Assembly (NCBI GenBank): GCA_950097015.1
Contig: CATNEN010000001.1
Span: 15,617,001 to 15,681,000 of the forward strand
From: Macrostomum hystrix
Lineage: Eukaryota > Platyhelminthes > Macrostomidae
Direction: 5' to 3'
Length of the DNA: 64,000 bases
The notes below the pieces were generated by a model. It was not told the origin of the DNA. It ran no database searches and saw only the letters and a list, made by a program, of their open reading frames with translations. How positions within the stretch are numbered: the first letter of the stretch is position 1; each line of letters opens with the position of its first letter. This document shows, piece after piece, positions 22,789-33,366 of this stretch. Position numbers and translations under genes: made by a program.

Positions 22789-25700
22789 CTAGCAAGTTTT
22801 GCCCCCCTTCGGGGAGCAGAAATAATTAATATTCGTCTAATATAATATACCTTTTAGCAGGAGTACTTTAAGTGTCTTTCTTAAGCTTAAGCTTAAAATA
22901 GGAATTTTTGGAGATCGTTAATAACGCATTTTAGGTAAAACAAAACTATCAACTTTTTACAGTTTTTTAGTTTAGAGCCCTGTATATGTCAACGTGTTTG
23001 ATAAAAAATATTTTTTTTATTTAGTTTATAAAACTGTTGAGATCACTTTTTTAGTTGTTACTGAAAATAAATTAAATAATATTCCAAGAAATTGCGACTT
23101 TCCGAGAAATGACTTGCTTTATTCCGATTTTCTTGTTGCTTGTATTGCTCATGTGTACTACAGTTTTATACACATCCCGAGAAATTTTTTACTTTCTTCA
23201 TTTGTAAGTGAATTTCTTAGCCCTGCTCATCGTACTAACTGCGACTGCAATGTTCTGAACAATAAGTAGCTCAGCATTGCAACTATTGCCCTTGAATGAG
23301 GCCCCTCTTATTATAATAAATGACTTAAAGAGTCAGTTCAATGCAGCTATCTCATTGTGAATGGACTTTGCAAAAGCAACTGGAGCTACATCCTTCGACC
23401 TTTGGTTTGACACTTTTAATAAAGCTAACATTGGCTATATATAGGCATTATATATGATATATATTATCATGCTAAATTCCCCCTTTCTTTTCTAGTCACA
23501 CTCCTCAGCAGACTTCTCTTTTCTTATATGCCTCATTCACATTGTCAAATCTTATTTTGAATCAAATCCTATATGACATAAAAGTATATTTCAAATTAGA
23601 TCCATTTTGATAGTTCAAAATGGTTAGCTCATATCAATGGCTTATTAAATATTAATGGATCAATTTCTAATCTCCTTTCTTTGTCTTAATGATTCCAATT
23701 CTGATCAGATCCTATTTCTCATCTGACCTCTTTTCTTAGTAATCCATTTTGTATCATTCTTCATTATAAATGCATGCCTGACAATTTATCTTTTAAAATA
23801 GAATAAGGCAGGTACCAGGTGTGCAGATTCATGAATCATGGGACTGGTCTTTGTCCACTGAAACATTTTTTGTATTTCTTCAATTGCAAAACACATTGAA
23901 AACAACAAAACAACAACAATTGAGTGAGCATCTGGCAAAATTATTATTATACAAATACATATCATTATGACATTATAAGAAAGCAAACTCCAAATGTAGA
24001 GAATTCAGTTCAATGAAAAAAGAAAAAATTGCATTGCACCTAAAAATATTACCCACAAACAGTAAACATGATGCACTTGCAGAAGGCTCCGCCAACAAGA
24101 CAGTATCATTGCACAGTTCATTGCATTTGACTGCAAGAATAATGGTGTCAATCCTACTGCTTGTTGGCTTGCTTTACTCTGCACTGCTGGTCAGAGGCAT
24201 TCACTGGGGCAAGTTAAGTTCACGCACTCAACGTCACACAAAAAGCTTAGCTATCACAAGTCTCTAGGTTTACTGAAGCTGCTTCAAACCTCTCTCTCAT
24301 GGCTGCATACCCTCAGTTTTAGAGTGGAAGAACCTCTGAATCGTGAAAAAGCAGCGAACACGTTATTTCAACCACAATCTCAAGGCCCATTGATATGCAG
24401 CCAACCTGCTATATATTCACCTAATATTTACCTACATTAATTTCACTATTACTTATTAACTTTCATGGCACAACTAAATTGGGATCCGATTGTATCCGAT
24501 CCTATTCTGGTTTGCCTTGATCCCAACTCGTAGCAGAAAATTTTCATTACCTTACGGACTAACTAACTCTTACTAATCATAATTCTGGTAAACAATGAAT
24601 CCAATTTTCCATTCTTCAATGATCCCATTCGTATCATGCCATGAGCCCAATTTCATTATGCGATAATTCCAATTCTGGTTTGCTATGATCCCAATTTAGT
24701 ATGCAAGGATCCCAACTTAGTTATGCCAAATGATCCCAATTACGCTAAGCAATGATCTTAGTTCTGTTATGCAATGAACCCAATTAGGCTAAGCAATGAT
24801 CTCACTTCTGTTATGCCACAAACACAATTTAGCTAAGCAATGATCTCACTTCTGTTATGCCACAAACACAATTTAGCTAAGCAATGATTTAGGATTGATA
24901 TATAAGATTCTGTGAATTTAGGATTGGGATCTAAGAGATTCTATGAATTTAGGATTGGGATCTAAGAGATTCTCTGAATTTAGGATTGGGATCTAAGAGA
25001 TTCTCTGAATTTAAGATTGGGATCTAAGAGATTCTCTGTATTTAGCATTGGGATCTAAGAGATTCTGTGAATTTAGGATTGGGATCTAAGAGATTCAATG
25101 AATTTAGGATTGGGATATAAGAGATTCTTTGAATTTAGGATTGGGATCTAAGAGATTCTGTGAATTTAGGATTGGGATCTAAGAGATTCAATGAATTTAG
25201 GATTGGGATCTAAGAGATTCTATGAGATTAGGATTGGGATCTAAGAGATTCTATGAGATTAGGATTGGGATCTAAGAGATTCAATGAATTTAGGATTGGG
25301 ATATAAGAGATTCTATGAATTTAGGATTGGGATCTAAGAGATTCTGTGAATTTAGGATTGGGATATAAGAGATTCTATGAATTTAGGATTGGGATCTAAG
25401 AGATTCTAAGAATTTAGCATTGGGATCTAAGAGATTCTATGAATTTAGGATTGGGATCTAAGAGATTCTGTGAATTTAGGATTGGGATCTAAGAGATCCA
25501 ATGAATTTAGGATTGGGATATAAGAGATTCTATGAATTTAGGATTGGGATCTAAGAGATTCTGTGAATTTAGGATTGGGATCTAAAAGATCCCATGAATT
25601 TAGGATTGGGATATAAGAGATTCTATGAATTTAGGATTGGGATCTAAGAGATTCTGTGAATTTAGGATTGGGATCTAAGAGATTCTGTGAACCCAATGAA

Positions 25701-25920
25701 CAAGTAATGAACCCAATTTAGCTAGCAATGCTCTCAGTTCTGTAATGCCAAACCCAATTTTACTAAGCAATGATCTCAGTTCTGTTATGCAATGAACCCA
25801 ATTTCGCTAAGCAATGATCTCAGTTCTGTTATGCAATGAACACAATTTAGCTAATCATTTTGCTTAGCTAATCCCTGATCCCAATTCCATTATGATCCCA
25901 TCTAATTTTAATTTATTAGG
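22789..25920 (-). mobile_element. Helitron-like element; 3' terminus at the left edge
   Basis: Read on the minus strand, the left edge is a textbook Helitron 3' end: a GC-rich hairpin (GCTCCCC, loop GAA, GGGGGGC; 22801-22817) about 8 nt before the terminal CTAG (22789-22792), followed by T. The first 640 bp (22789-23430) is nearly identical to 48353-48974, including a shared spurious open frame at 22994-23269. The inner part includes the satellite at 24890-25690. The right edge at 25920 is set from the place where similarity to 37497-37801 ends; no Helitron 5' TC terminus was seen there. No Rep/helicase coding was found, so it is non-autonomous. Confidence 0.5.
24890..25690. repeat. 31-bp satellite, about 25 copies
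   Basis: The unit aggattgggatctaagaga plus ttctgtgaattt repeats head to tail, with minor variants (tatgaattt, caatgaattt, tatgagatt). It is flanked by a looser array of aatgatctcagttctgttat plus gcaatgaaccc units (24690-24890 and 25700-25860). A three-copy stub of the same satellite with the same flanks is at about 37566-37650. Confidence 0.9.
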
Positions 25921-25934
25921 TGAATAAAGCAGGG

Positions 25935-25981
25935 TTTACCTGATATGTCTCATCGGGCCGTATTATACATATCAGGTTAAA
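25935..25981. other. Imperfect palindrome
   Basis: TTTACCTGATATG is followed 20 bp later by CATATCAGGTTAAA; ACCTGATATG/CATATCAGGT pairs perfectly over 10 bp. It lies just outside the repeat unit that ends near 25920. The role is unknown. Confidence 0.5.
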
Positions 25982-26080
25982 CTACTTGTGATGGCTATCG
26001 AACTCAGATGCGCTACTGGCAGACAAAAATGAACTCAAGCATTACTCACGTTAATTGCATCTTTATTAGTCTTTCAAGTC

Positions 26081-27489
26081 CTACTCGTCCATGAAATCAT
26101 GTGATGGCCCAGGCTTCTCGGACACATTGGGAGCCTTAGGGGTTGACATAGCGGGGATCTGCTGACTTCTGTTGATATGATCTCGGGAAAATGTCACCTG
26201 TGAAATGAAATTTATATATGAATTTAATCAATTTTTTATATTCATATTACTCTTGAATGAATGAATAAACCTAATCTTTAGAGATAAGAGGCCTCATTGA
26301 ACAAGTTAATAATGAATCTAAGCAGTCAATCACTTATTGCTTCTTTAGTACGTTCTCTGACACCATGTTTCTATTTAACCCACACGTAATACTCGTAAAA
26401 TAAACTTACCTCTTTGTCCCCAAATCGCACTTTAATTCTTCGCACCTCAACGAATTGGTCGAACATTCACTCTGGGTACTGTAATACGATTTCGTCGTCA
26501 CGGTTAGCATATTTCTCCCGCTGGGAGCTTTGCGTCACGCGTAGCTCCTCGAAGCACTGTTGGCTAGAAAGCGCATCCTTGTACCACTGGGTAATGTCGG
26601 AGACATCAGCAGAGTCTTCTGGCCAATGCTGAATTTCCGCTTTCGAACATCCGAGACTGATTGTCTGGGAATATTCCTGGACTTGAGCACCATGAATCGC
26701 TAGAACGTCGCCCACAGACCAGTCATTCACTTGGGCAGTAGAGCTGGCCCAAAATGTGCACGACACGGAGGACCCAGACTGATCAACAAGCGTCACTTTC
26801 GCCAGGTTGACAAGTTTTCCGGAACCGGTTTTAACTTCCGTTGGTTTCTGGACAGCAGAAATCGTGCCATAGACGTTAACATTCCTGAGATATGTGAGGC
26901 AAAGGGTGAACTTACAAGAATGCATTAACTCATTCACTAAGCAACTTCACTGACTGATTTAAATAAGTTTCCCTAGAAATAATTGGCTAACCTAACATTT
27001 AGTGGGAATATATATTCCAAATCCTTTCCATTTTATTTTTAACAATTGCAACAAGTTAACTTACATTTTAATTTCACAGTCCGAAATCTCTTTTATCTTC
27101 TTATAGCTTGGTGCACGTCGAGTGACGGTCTCGAGGGTCCTCACAATGGTTCCACGTTGGTCAATTGAAACTGTTAGCTCGTGCTCATTGTCCGTAGTGC
27201 TGTATTTGGGATCCGCCTTCTTCACCCAGCCGCCGGATATGCGGACGGCGACGCCCTCACGACACACCTCCAGGAAAGGCTTAAGATCCTTTCCGAACAC
27301 GCTTACACGAATATCGCCGGTGTCGTCACAGAGGATAAAGGAAAACACTTGGCCTGGTCCTCTTTTGCCTTCAAAGTCCGTGATTTTGGACAGCCTCATT
27401 ACGAGGCCAACGATTGCAGCGTGCATGAGGCCCGGAAGCAGAGCAGAGATACACGCTTTGCTTTTCTTGGCTCCTTCGGTTGACTCCAT
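26081..27489 (-). CDS. RPA-like single-strand DNA-binding protein (two OB folds), in-frame TGA
   Basis: This is a three-exon gene on the minus strand. Exon 1 (27489-27065) starts MESTEGAKKS and encodes an OB fold with RGPGQVFSFILCDDTGDIRV and SVFGKDLKPF, matching DNA-binding domain A of the RPA large subunit. Exon 2 (26884-26410; GT-AG intron, phase kept) encodes a second OB fold with NLAKVTLVDQSGSSVSCTFW and VLAIHGAQVQEY, matching domain B. RPA70 holds single-stranded DNA during replication and repair. The N-terminal protein-interaction domain and zinc-ribbon domain C of full RPA70 are absent. The frame reaches TGA at 26469-26467, but the same frame continues (MFDQFVEVRRIKVRFGDKE) to a proper GTAAGT donor at 26409 and exon 3 (26197-26081) in phase 0, ending DFMDE and TAG. 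So either the TGA is a nonsense mutation or error, or the tail is read through. RPA-like proteins are also known Helitron cargo. Confidence 0.8.
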
Positions 27490-27499
27490 ATTGCTCGAT

Positions 27500-28200
27500 T
27501 GATAGTTGCCAAAAATATGGATTATAAAAATTTCACTGATAAGGTCTTTACGGTTTGTGGTTTGATAGTTTTAGCATCAAGGCCAATTGTGCCAGTTTAT
27601 ATTGCAGCATTTCGTTTCGGACAACCCTAACTGTGATGACTCATGCCAATAGAGGGTGCCATGTAAAGATCAATTTAGATCTGGCTAACCAATCAGAGAG
27701 AGTTTTGTTCTAATCCACCCACTGGGCTACTTGTTGTGGATTGGCTGGTGATTGCCTTAGCTTTTACGTTCTTTCTTTATGTACACTGTGTGGGGCGTCA
27801 GAGTCGAGTGTGGTGCGACTTGTTATGCAATCTGTTTTCGACACACTTCAATAATAGGACACAAAAAAGATCTTAAATGTACACTGTAATTGGGAAGCCA
27901 GTGCGGCGTGTGGCTAACGTGGCTAAAATAGAGGGTTTCAAGTCAGCCAATAGCAGTAAACTTTGTATTCAACTAAAGTGATTTCATTAAACTGCCAGTG
28001 CAAGCCCCAACCTAGTGCGACTTTTCAGTAATCACAAACAGCTAAAGCCTCATGACGCTCACCAATGACGCCTCACACGATTTTAACTGGGGTTGGGGGT
28101 GGCCCTAAGCTGGTATTCATTTTTGCCTAAGCTGAAACGGGCTTTAAAAAAATGAAATGAGTTTCATTTCGTTAGCTAGGTTTTCAAACCAATCTCGCTA
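27500..28200. other. Intergenic, no gene seen
   Basis: Sequence between the divergently transcribed RPA-like gene and the promoter at 28225; both promoters should lie here. No other feature is supported. Confidence 0.45.
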
Positions 28201-28224
28201 ATCCTTGCTTGACATGAGTGAGCG

Positions 28225-28232
28225 TATATAAA
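28225..28232 (+). promoter_or_regulatory. TATA box
   Basis: TATATAAA lies between two copies of gagtgagcgta (about 28216 and 28237), about 80 bp upstream of the ATG at 28306. Transcription would start near 28255-28265. It would drive the spliced reading frame at 28306-28577 and, through it, the retroelement downstream. Confidence 0.5.
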
Positions 28233-28305
28233 CCAGAGTGAGCGTACGACACGCTCGTATAATTTCCACTGTATAGTTCCACTGTTTAACTCCACTGTTC
28301 CACAA

Positions 28306-28537
28306 ATGAAGTTTACCCAGAACTTCTTTTCCGGCGGCGGCAGGCGGCGAGGAGGCCGCGGTGGTGGACACCCTAGAAAACCTAGTAAGTCTCATTTCTA
28401 AGTCTCATTACTGTAATTAAGTCTTTCGAAACCACCTGTTGAGTAAAATTGCACTTTCCAAACTTAACAGTGGCCTGTTATCTCTGCGGTGGAGGTCACC
28501 CTGTGGCCCGGTGTCCGGACCTGGCCGACATGCGGCT

Positions 28538-28570
<33 letters not shown>

Positions 28571-28577
28571 GCAGCAG
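28306..28577 (+). CDS. RGG-rich, zinc-knuckle, polyglutamine reading frame (2 exons), disrupted by retroelements
   Basis: Exon 1 (28306-28384) begins MKFTQNFFSGGGRRRGGRGG, an Arg/Gly-rich segment of the kind that binds RNA, and ends at a consensus GTAAGT donor. After an 86-bp intron ending in AACAG, exon 2 (from 28471) restores an ATG codon across the junction and reads MACYLCGGGHPVARCPDL, a Cys-x2-Cys-x3-His-x4-Cys zinc knuckle (one residue shorter than the standard CCHC), then 13 glutamines. Beyond the CAG tract the sequence becomes GC-rich retroelement coding. The CAG run at 37089-37121 is followed by a stop after three codons and then AT-rich sequence with polyA-type signals, so the original gene may have been a short protein split by the insertions. 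The alternative is that this is simply ORF1 of retroelement 1. Confidence 0.5.
28539..28577 (+). repeat. CAG/CAA microsatellite, 5' flank of retroelement 1
   Basis: Thirteen uninterrupted CAR codons at the upstream edge of GC-rich retroelement sequence. See the matching tracts at 33276-33365 and 37089-37121. Confidence 0.9.
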
Positions 28578-31500
28578 CCCGCCGGCCCAACAGGGTCGGG
28601 TGGCCCCCGGACGGGGGCCGCGGTCACGAGCATCGCCTCTTCGTGGCGACCCGGATGGTCGGGGCAACCCGGCCGCACCAAGATGCTCAACTCTAGGCAA
28701 CCAACCTACCCGGCACGCGCCCCAGGCGCGGCCGCGGAGCGGGTTGGACGTCAGCGACTTCAGTCTCGTTTTTGTTTTTGTTCTTTCACTCTGCTCGTCT
28801 TCTGCCTGGCCACCCCCCTGTTGCGTGCGGGGGACGTGGAAGTCAACCCTGGCCCCCACCGGAAGGTTGTTACGCCTGTGGTCGGTCATTCAGGAGCGAC
28901 ATCGTGCCTCTCAAGTGCGCGGTGGAAAATTGCGCGCACCAGTGCCATAAGCAGGAGTCGTGCAGTGGCCTTCGCCGGTACCAGGACCATGGCACCTGGC
29001 GCTGTCAAGATCACCTGGCAGCAGGGACTACGGCGGACCGCCCGACGCCGGCCAACGCCGACAGAGAGCGACGGCCTGGGAACCCGGCGGTCTGCCGCAC
29101 CTGTGCTAGGGCCATCCGCCAAGGCACGCTCCCCCTCAAATGCGACCAAGATAATTGCGACGCCTGGTGTCATCGGACCACGGCGTGCAGTGGCATCCCG
29201 CGCTACAAGGGGTGCCCGCGCTGGCTGTGCCCCGAGCATGTGCCGGTGCCCACGGCAGCCTCCCTGGTCGGACGCCCCACTGGTGCCAACCAGAACGGCA
29301 ATCGCCAAGGCTCCCCGGCCGCGCCACGCTGTTGTGGGGGATGCGGCCGTCGGGTGGCGACCAACATCAACCCGATTCACTGCAGCATGTGCCAGGCTGC
29401 GTATCACAAGTCCTGCTCTGGTCTCCCGCGCAAGGCCGCCGAGTTTGCGCTGGCCCGCCAAGCCTGGCAGTGCGGCAAGTGCGTTATGGGGCCTGGTCAA
29501 GACACTGAGCCTGCGCCGGACGAGATGGCGCCCTGTATCCGCCTCTCCACCACTGACCGTATCAGCGCCCTCAACATTCTGCAGTGGAACGCTGACGGGC
29601 TCCTCGCCAAGGTACCGGAGCTGCTCGACCGCATCAACACATGCAGGGCTGATGTAGTGGCGATTCAGGAAACCAAGCTGCGCTCTCAAGATATTACGCC
29701 TCGTTTCCCGGGATATGCTGTTGTCCGGGCGGACCGTACCGAGGCGGATGGAGGTGGAGGCCTGCTCACGCTGGTGCACGAGCGCCTGGCCTTCAAGCAG
29801 GTCCCTTCCAAGCCTGCCAGCGCGATCGAGATGCTGCGGGTGCGCATTTACCTGGGCCCCAAGAAGACTCTGGACCTGGACAATGTGTACGCCCCGCCAA
29901 ACCGCAATGGTGGAGAGGATGTGGACGCTCTCTGGCAGACTATCCCGGCGGGGGCTGATGTCATCTGCGGCGACTTCAACGCTCATGCCCCCCTCTGGGA
30001 CACTGAGCAGCCCACGGATGCTAGAGGGGACGCTCTCATGGACTGGGCCACTGGCCGGGCGCTCGCGGTGCTCAACGACGGCGACCCGACCAGGGTCAAT
30101 CGCGGTACCGGTGGCCTCAGCTCCCCCGATGTCACGCTGTGCCGTGCAGACTGGCACGACAAGGCTGAATGGAGCGTGCAGGACGACCTTGGCTCGGATC
30201 ACCTCCCTATCTTTGTCCGGCTTCGCTGCGCCGCAGCCACTATCGCCCGTGCGCCCAGACGCGCGTGGCGCAAGAATGGAGTCAACTGGCAAGCTTTCAC
30301 GGAGGATGCCGAGAATCAGGTGGCTGACTTCAGGAGCTCGGGGGTCTCTCTGACACAGCGGGTGCAGCGCCTGACCAAGGCCATCATCGACGCCGCATAT
30401 CGGCATGTCGGGAAAACGACCTACAAACGCACAGCGCGGCCCTGGCTGTCACATCAGGCGCGTGCAGCCATCCGCCGCCGCAATCGCCTCCGCCGAGAGG
30501 TTGGCAGTCACCGAGAGGAATGGTTACAGGCGTCTGCCGAAGCAGCGCTCCTCATCAAAGAAGGCAAAGAACGTTGCTGGCAGGATTTTCTCGCGGATGC
30601 GGACTTGTGCCACGACGCCCCCAAGGCTTGGCGGCTCATCAGGAGCCTCAGCGGGACACCCGATGACAACCAAGCTAACGAAGCTCTGGTGCACCAGGGC
30701 AAGGTCTTCTGCGATAATCGTGCCAAGGCGGAGCTATTTGCTAAGCACTACGCAGCGGTCAACCGGCTGACGTTCAGCAAGGCCGATCGTGAGCTCAACC
30801 GTAGTGCCAAGGAGGCCACGCGCAACTGTGGCGGCGACGATGACAGCTGCAGCGACATCACCATGGTGGAACTTGAGGCGGCCATTGAACAACAGCGGGC
30901 TAATGGAGCCTGCGGCCCGGACGACTTCTCGCCACGCTTCTTCAAGGCCCTTGGACCTTTGGCAAGGCGCGAGCTGTTGGAAATCTTCAACCGTTCCTTC
31001 AAGACCGGGCAATGTGTGCAAGCCTGGAGGAGGGCGACCATCATCCCACTCCTCAAACGTGGCAAACCAGCGAGTGACATGGTATCCTTTCGCCCAGTCA
31101 GCTTGACCTCTTGCATGGTAAAGCTCTTGGAGCGCATCATCACAGCCCGGTTGTACTACATGGCCGAATCCCGGGGATGGCTGGCTCCGCAGCAGGCAGG
31201 CTTTCGGCGATTCCACAGTTGCGAAGATCAGGTGCTCAACGTGGTGCAGGGCATCAGCGATGGATTCCAAAGCTCCCCAATGCTGCGCTCCGTCATGGCT
31301 TTCCTGGACTACAGCAAGGCCTATGATAAAGTCTGGCGTGAGAGGCTACTGATCACTTTGATTGAGAAGGGCGTCCCAGGCACCTACGTCCGCTGGATTC
31401 ACTCCTTCCTGCAGAATCGCGAGGCCAGGGTGTGCCTCCAAGGCGAGGTCAGTCGGTTCCACAGGCTGCGCCAGGGGCTGCCACAGGGCTCGGTGATCGC

Positions 31501-33254
31501 CCCCTCCTCTTCATCCTGTTCCTCGATCCGGTCGTGCAGACCATCCCACCAGAGGTTCGTGTCTCCTTGTACGCCGACGACATTGCCGTCCGCAGCCAGC
31601 ACCACGCTAAAATCACGGTGGCGGCCCAGGTTCAGGAAGCCGTCACCCGCATTGCCGATTGGAGCGCCAGCCGCAAGATGGTGCTCAACCCCACTAAAAG
31701 CGAGTGCGCCTTCTTCTCCACGGACACGCACGAGGCTGCCTGGCAGCCCTCTATCACCCTGAACGGGGAGAACATGCCTTTCAACGACAGCCCGCGGTTC
31801 CTTGGAGTTCACCTTGACCGCTCTCTGGCCTTCCGGAAGCAGGTGGACGAGGTCTGCCGCGCGATCGGCAAACGGTGCCGTATCCTGGCGTGTCTGTCTG
31901 CGAGGGCGTGGGGATGGCCTAAAGAGAGCCTCCTCCGGACCTTCAAGGCACTCCAGATGAGCGTGCTCCACTACGCTGCTCCGGCCTGGCAACCCTGGTT
32001 GGCCGACTCCGCGGTTGCGCGGCTGCAACGTGCGCAGAACAACGCGCTCCGCATTGTCACCGGACAGCTGCGTTCCACGCCTACTGAGGCCCTTCACCTC
32101 GAGGCAGGAATTTGTACCGTTGCCACCACCAGGGACCAGCTTTGCCTTGCCGCATACGAGAAAGCTCTGCGTCTGCCAGCTGACCACCCGCGGCGTATGG
32201 CTGCCGTGCCTGTCGTCGCGCATCGCACTGCTAGGGGAAGCTGGCGTAAAAGGGCCGTTGAACTGCTAGCCAAGCTCCCAGACGATTTGGATCATCGCGA
32301 GATGCTACCCCACCTGCCCAGTTGCCCGTGGGTGCCTCGAGCTGCGGGCCTCAACGTGACCTGCGATCTCGTCGGGGCGGTAGATGTCGACACATGCCAA
32401 GACGACATGTCGGGACGGCTCTGCGCTGAGGCGGCCATCCGCCGCTATGAGGCCGACCTGGTCATTTACACTGATGGGTCGGCCCTAGGCGGCTGCTCCG
32501 ACGGTGGCGCCTCGCCGTCGTCACCCGCGGTGACCCGGCTGCACCTGAGGTGCTGGACACCATCATGGCCAAGGGCAGTCGCATCACCTGCTCGTATGAT
32601 GAAGAGTGCCGCGCGCTCAGTTTGGCTACCACCTGGATCCGACGGCACGAAATTGCAGGACGTGTCGTCATCTGCAGTGACAGCAGATCTCTGCTGTCGG
32701 CCCTGGCTGGGAAAGGCCCAGCGCGCAGCGCCCTCCCGGATCTTCGCACTCCAGCGGCCGCTCTCATGCTTCAGTGGGTTCCGGGGCACTGCGGGCTGGC
32801 TGGTAACGAGCTAGCCGATGAGGCGGCCAAGCAGGCGGCTGCTGCTCCTGCCGACAACTCCAGCGCGCCAATTTCGATGTGGAGTGCGCTGGCGGCCGCC
32901 CGACGTCACATTGCAGACCCGCCCATCAGACATGCCCGGACAGCTGCCGTCTACGGCGCCCTGGACCGCCAGCGGGACAGGGCTGAGATTCGCACCCGTC
33001 AGGACGCGGTGCTCCTGGCCAGGCTGCGTTCGGGCCACTGTAGCCTTCTGCGGGCCTATAGCAGCGTTATCAACCCGCACGCCGACCCCACCTGCCTCCG
33101 TTGCGGTATGGCCCCGGAAGACGTGGAACACTGGCTTCAATGCCCGGCCCTCCGCAGGGAGAGACTGGCTACTTTCGACAGTGATGACCTCAATCTTAAT
33201 GTGCTGACGTCCGACCCCGCTAGGTCGGTGGCGCTGGCGAGACGGAGCTGGTAG
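28578..33254 (+). CDS. Non-LTR retrotransposon 1: 2A motif, PHD-like fingers, APE endonuclease, RT, RNase H
   Basis: This GC-rich element copies itself by target-primed reverse transcription. In order: a linker; a hydrophobic stretch FCFCSFTLLVFCLATPLL directly before DVEVNPGP (28833-28856), a canonical 2A ribosome-skipping motif; three Cys/His-rich PHD-like fingers (28868-29015, 29094-29240, 29331-29484); APE-type endonuclease (29568-30230) with ILQWNADGL, AIQETKL, VICGDFNAHAPLWD and SDHLPIF; RT (about 30990-31620) with AFLDYSKAYDKVW, LRQGLPQGSV and YADD; RNase H (32455-32830) with YTDGSA, CSDSRSL and GHCGLAGNELADEA; and a C-terminal CCHC knuckle (33084-33150). Domain order and RNase H put it in the I/R1/Tad/Ingi-type group; the exact clade is uncertain. 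The frame changes three times (near 28858, 31503 and 32510), each time as if one base were missing, twice in a C run. The upstream exon 28471-28577 reads into it without a break. Stop at 33252-33254, then the CAA/CAG tail. Confidence 0.9.
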
Positions 33255-33275
33255 CTCACTCGGCGCCTCTTGCCC

Positions 33276-33290
33276 CAACAACAACAACAA

Positions 33291-33365
<75 letters not shown>
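33276..33365 (+). repeat. CAA/CAG microsatellite between the two retroelements
   Basis: Thirty CAR triplets: the tail of element 1, 21 bp after its stop codon, and the 5' flank of element 2. It starts CAA-rich and becomes CAG-rich. Confidence 0.95.

Positions 33366-33366
<1 letters not shown>

Noticed and set aside
22994-23269. 91-codon frame duplicated at 48538-48813 as a conserved small protein
   Set aside because: The two frames are identical because the whole 620-bp repeat is duplicated; no codon bias or motif supports coding.
24890-25690. Regular direct repeats resembling a CRISPR array
   Set aside because: Contiguous 31-bp units without unique spacers, in a eukaryotic genome.
28464-28889. 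Minus-strand and alternative-frame open frames across the non-LTR elements
   Set aside because: GC-rich coding produces long shadow frames; only the frames with APE, RT and RNase H motifs are real.
33270-33365. Polyglutamine N-terminus of retroelement 2
   Set aside because: The CAA/CAG run is the tail of element 1 and the insertion flank; element 2 is truncated within APE and has no native start here.
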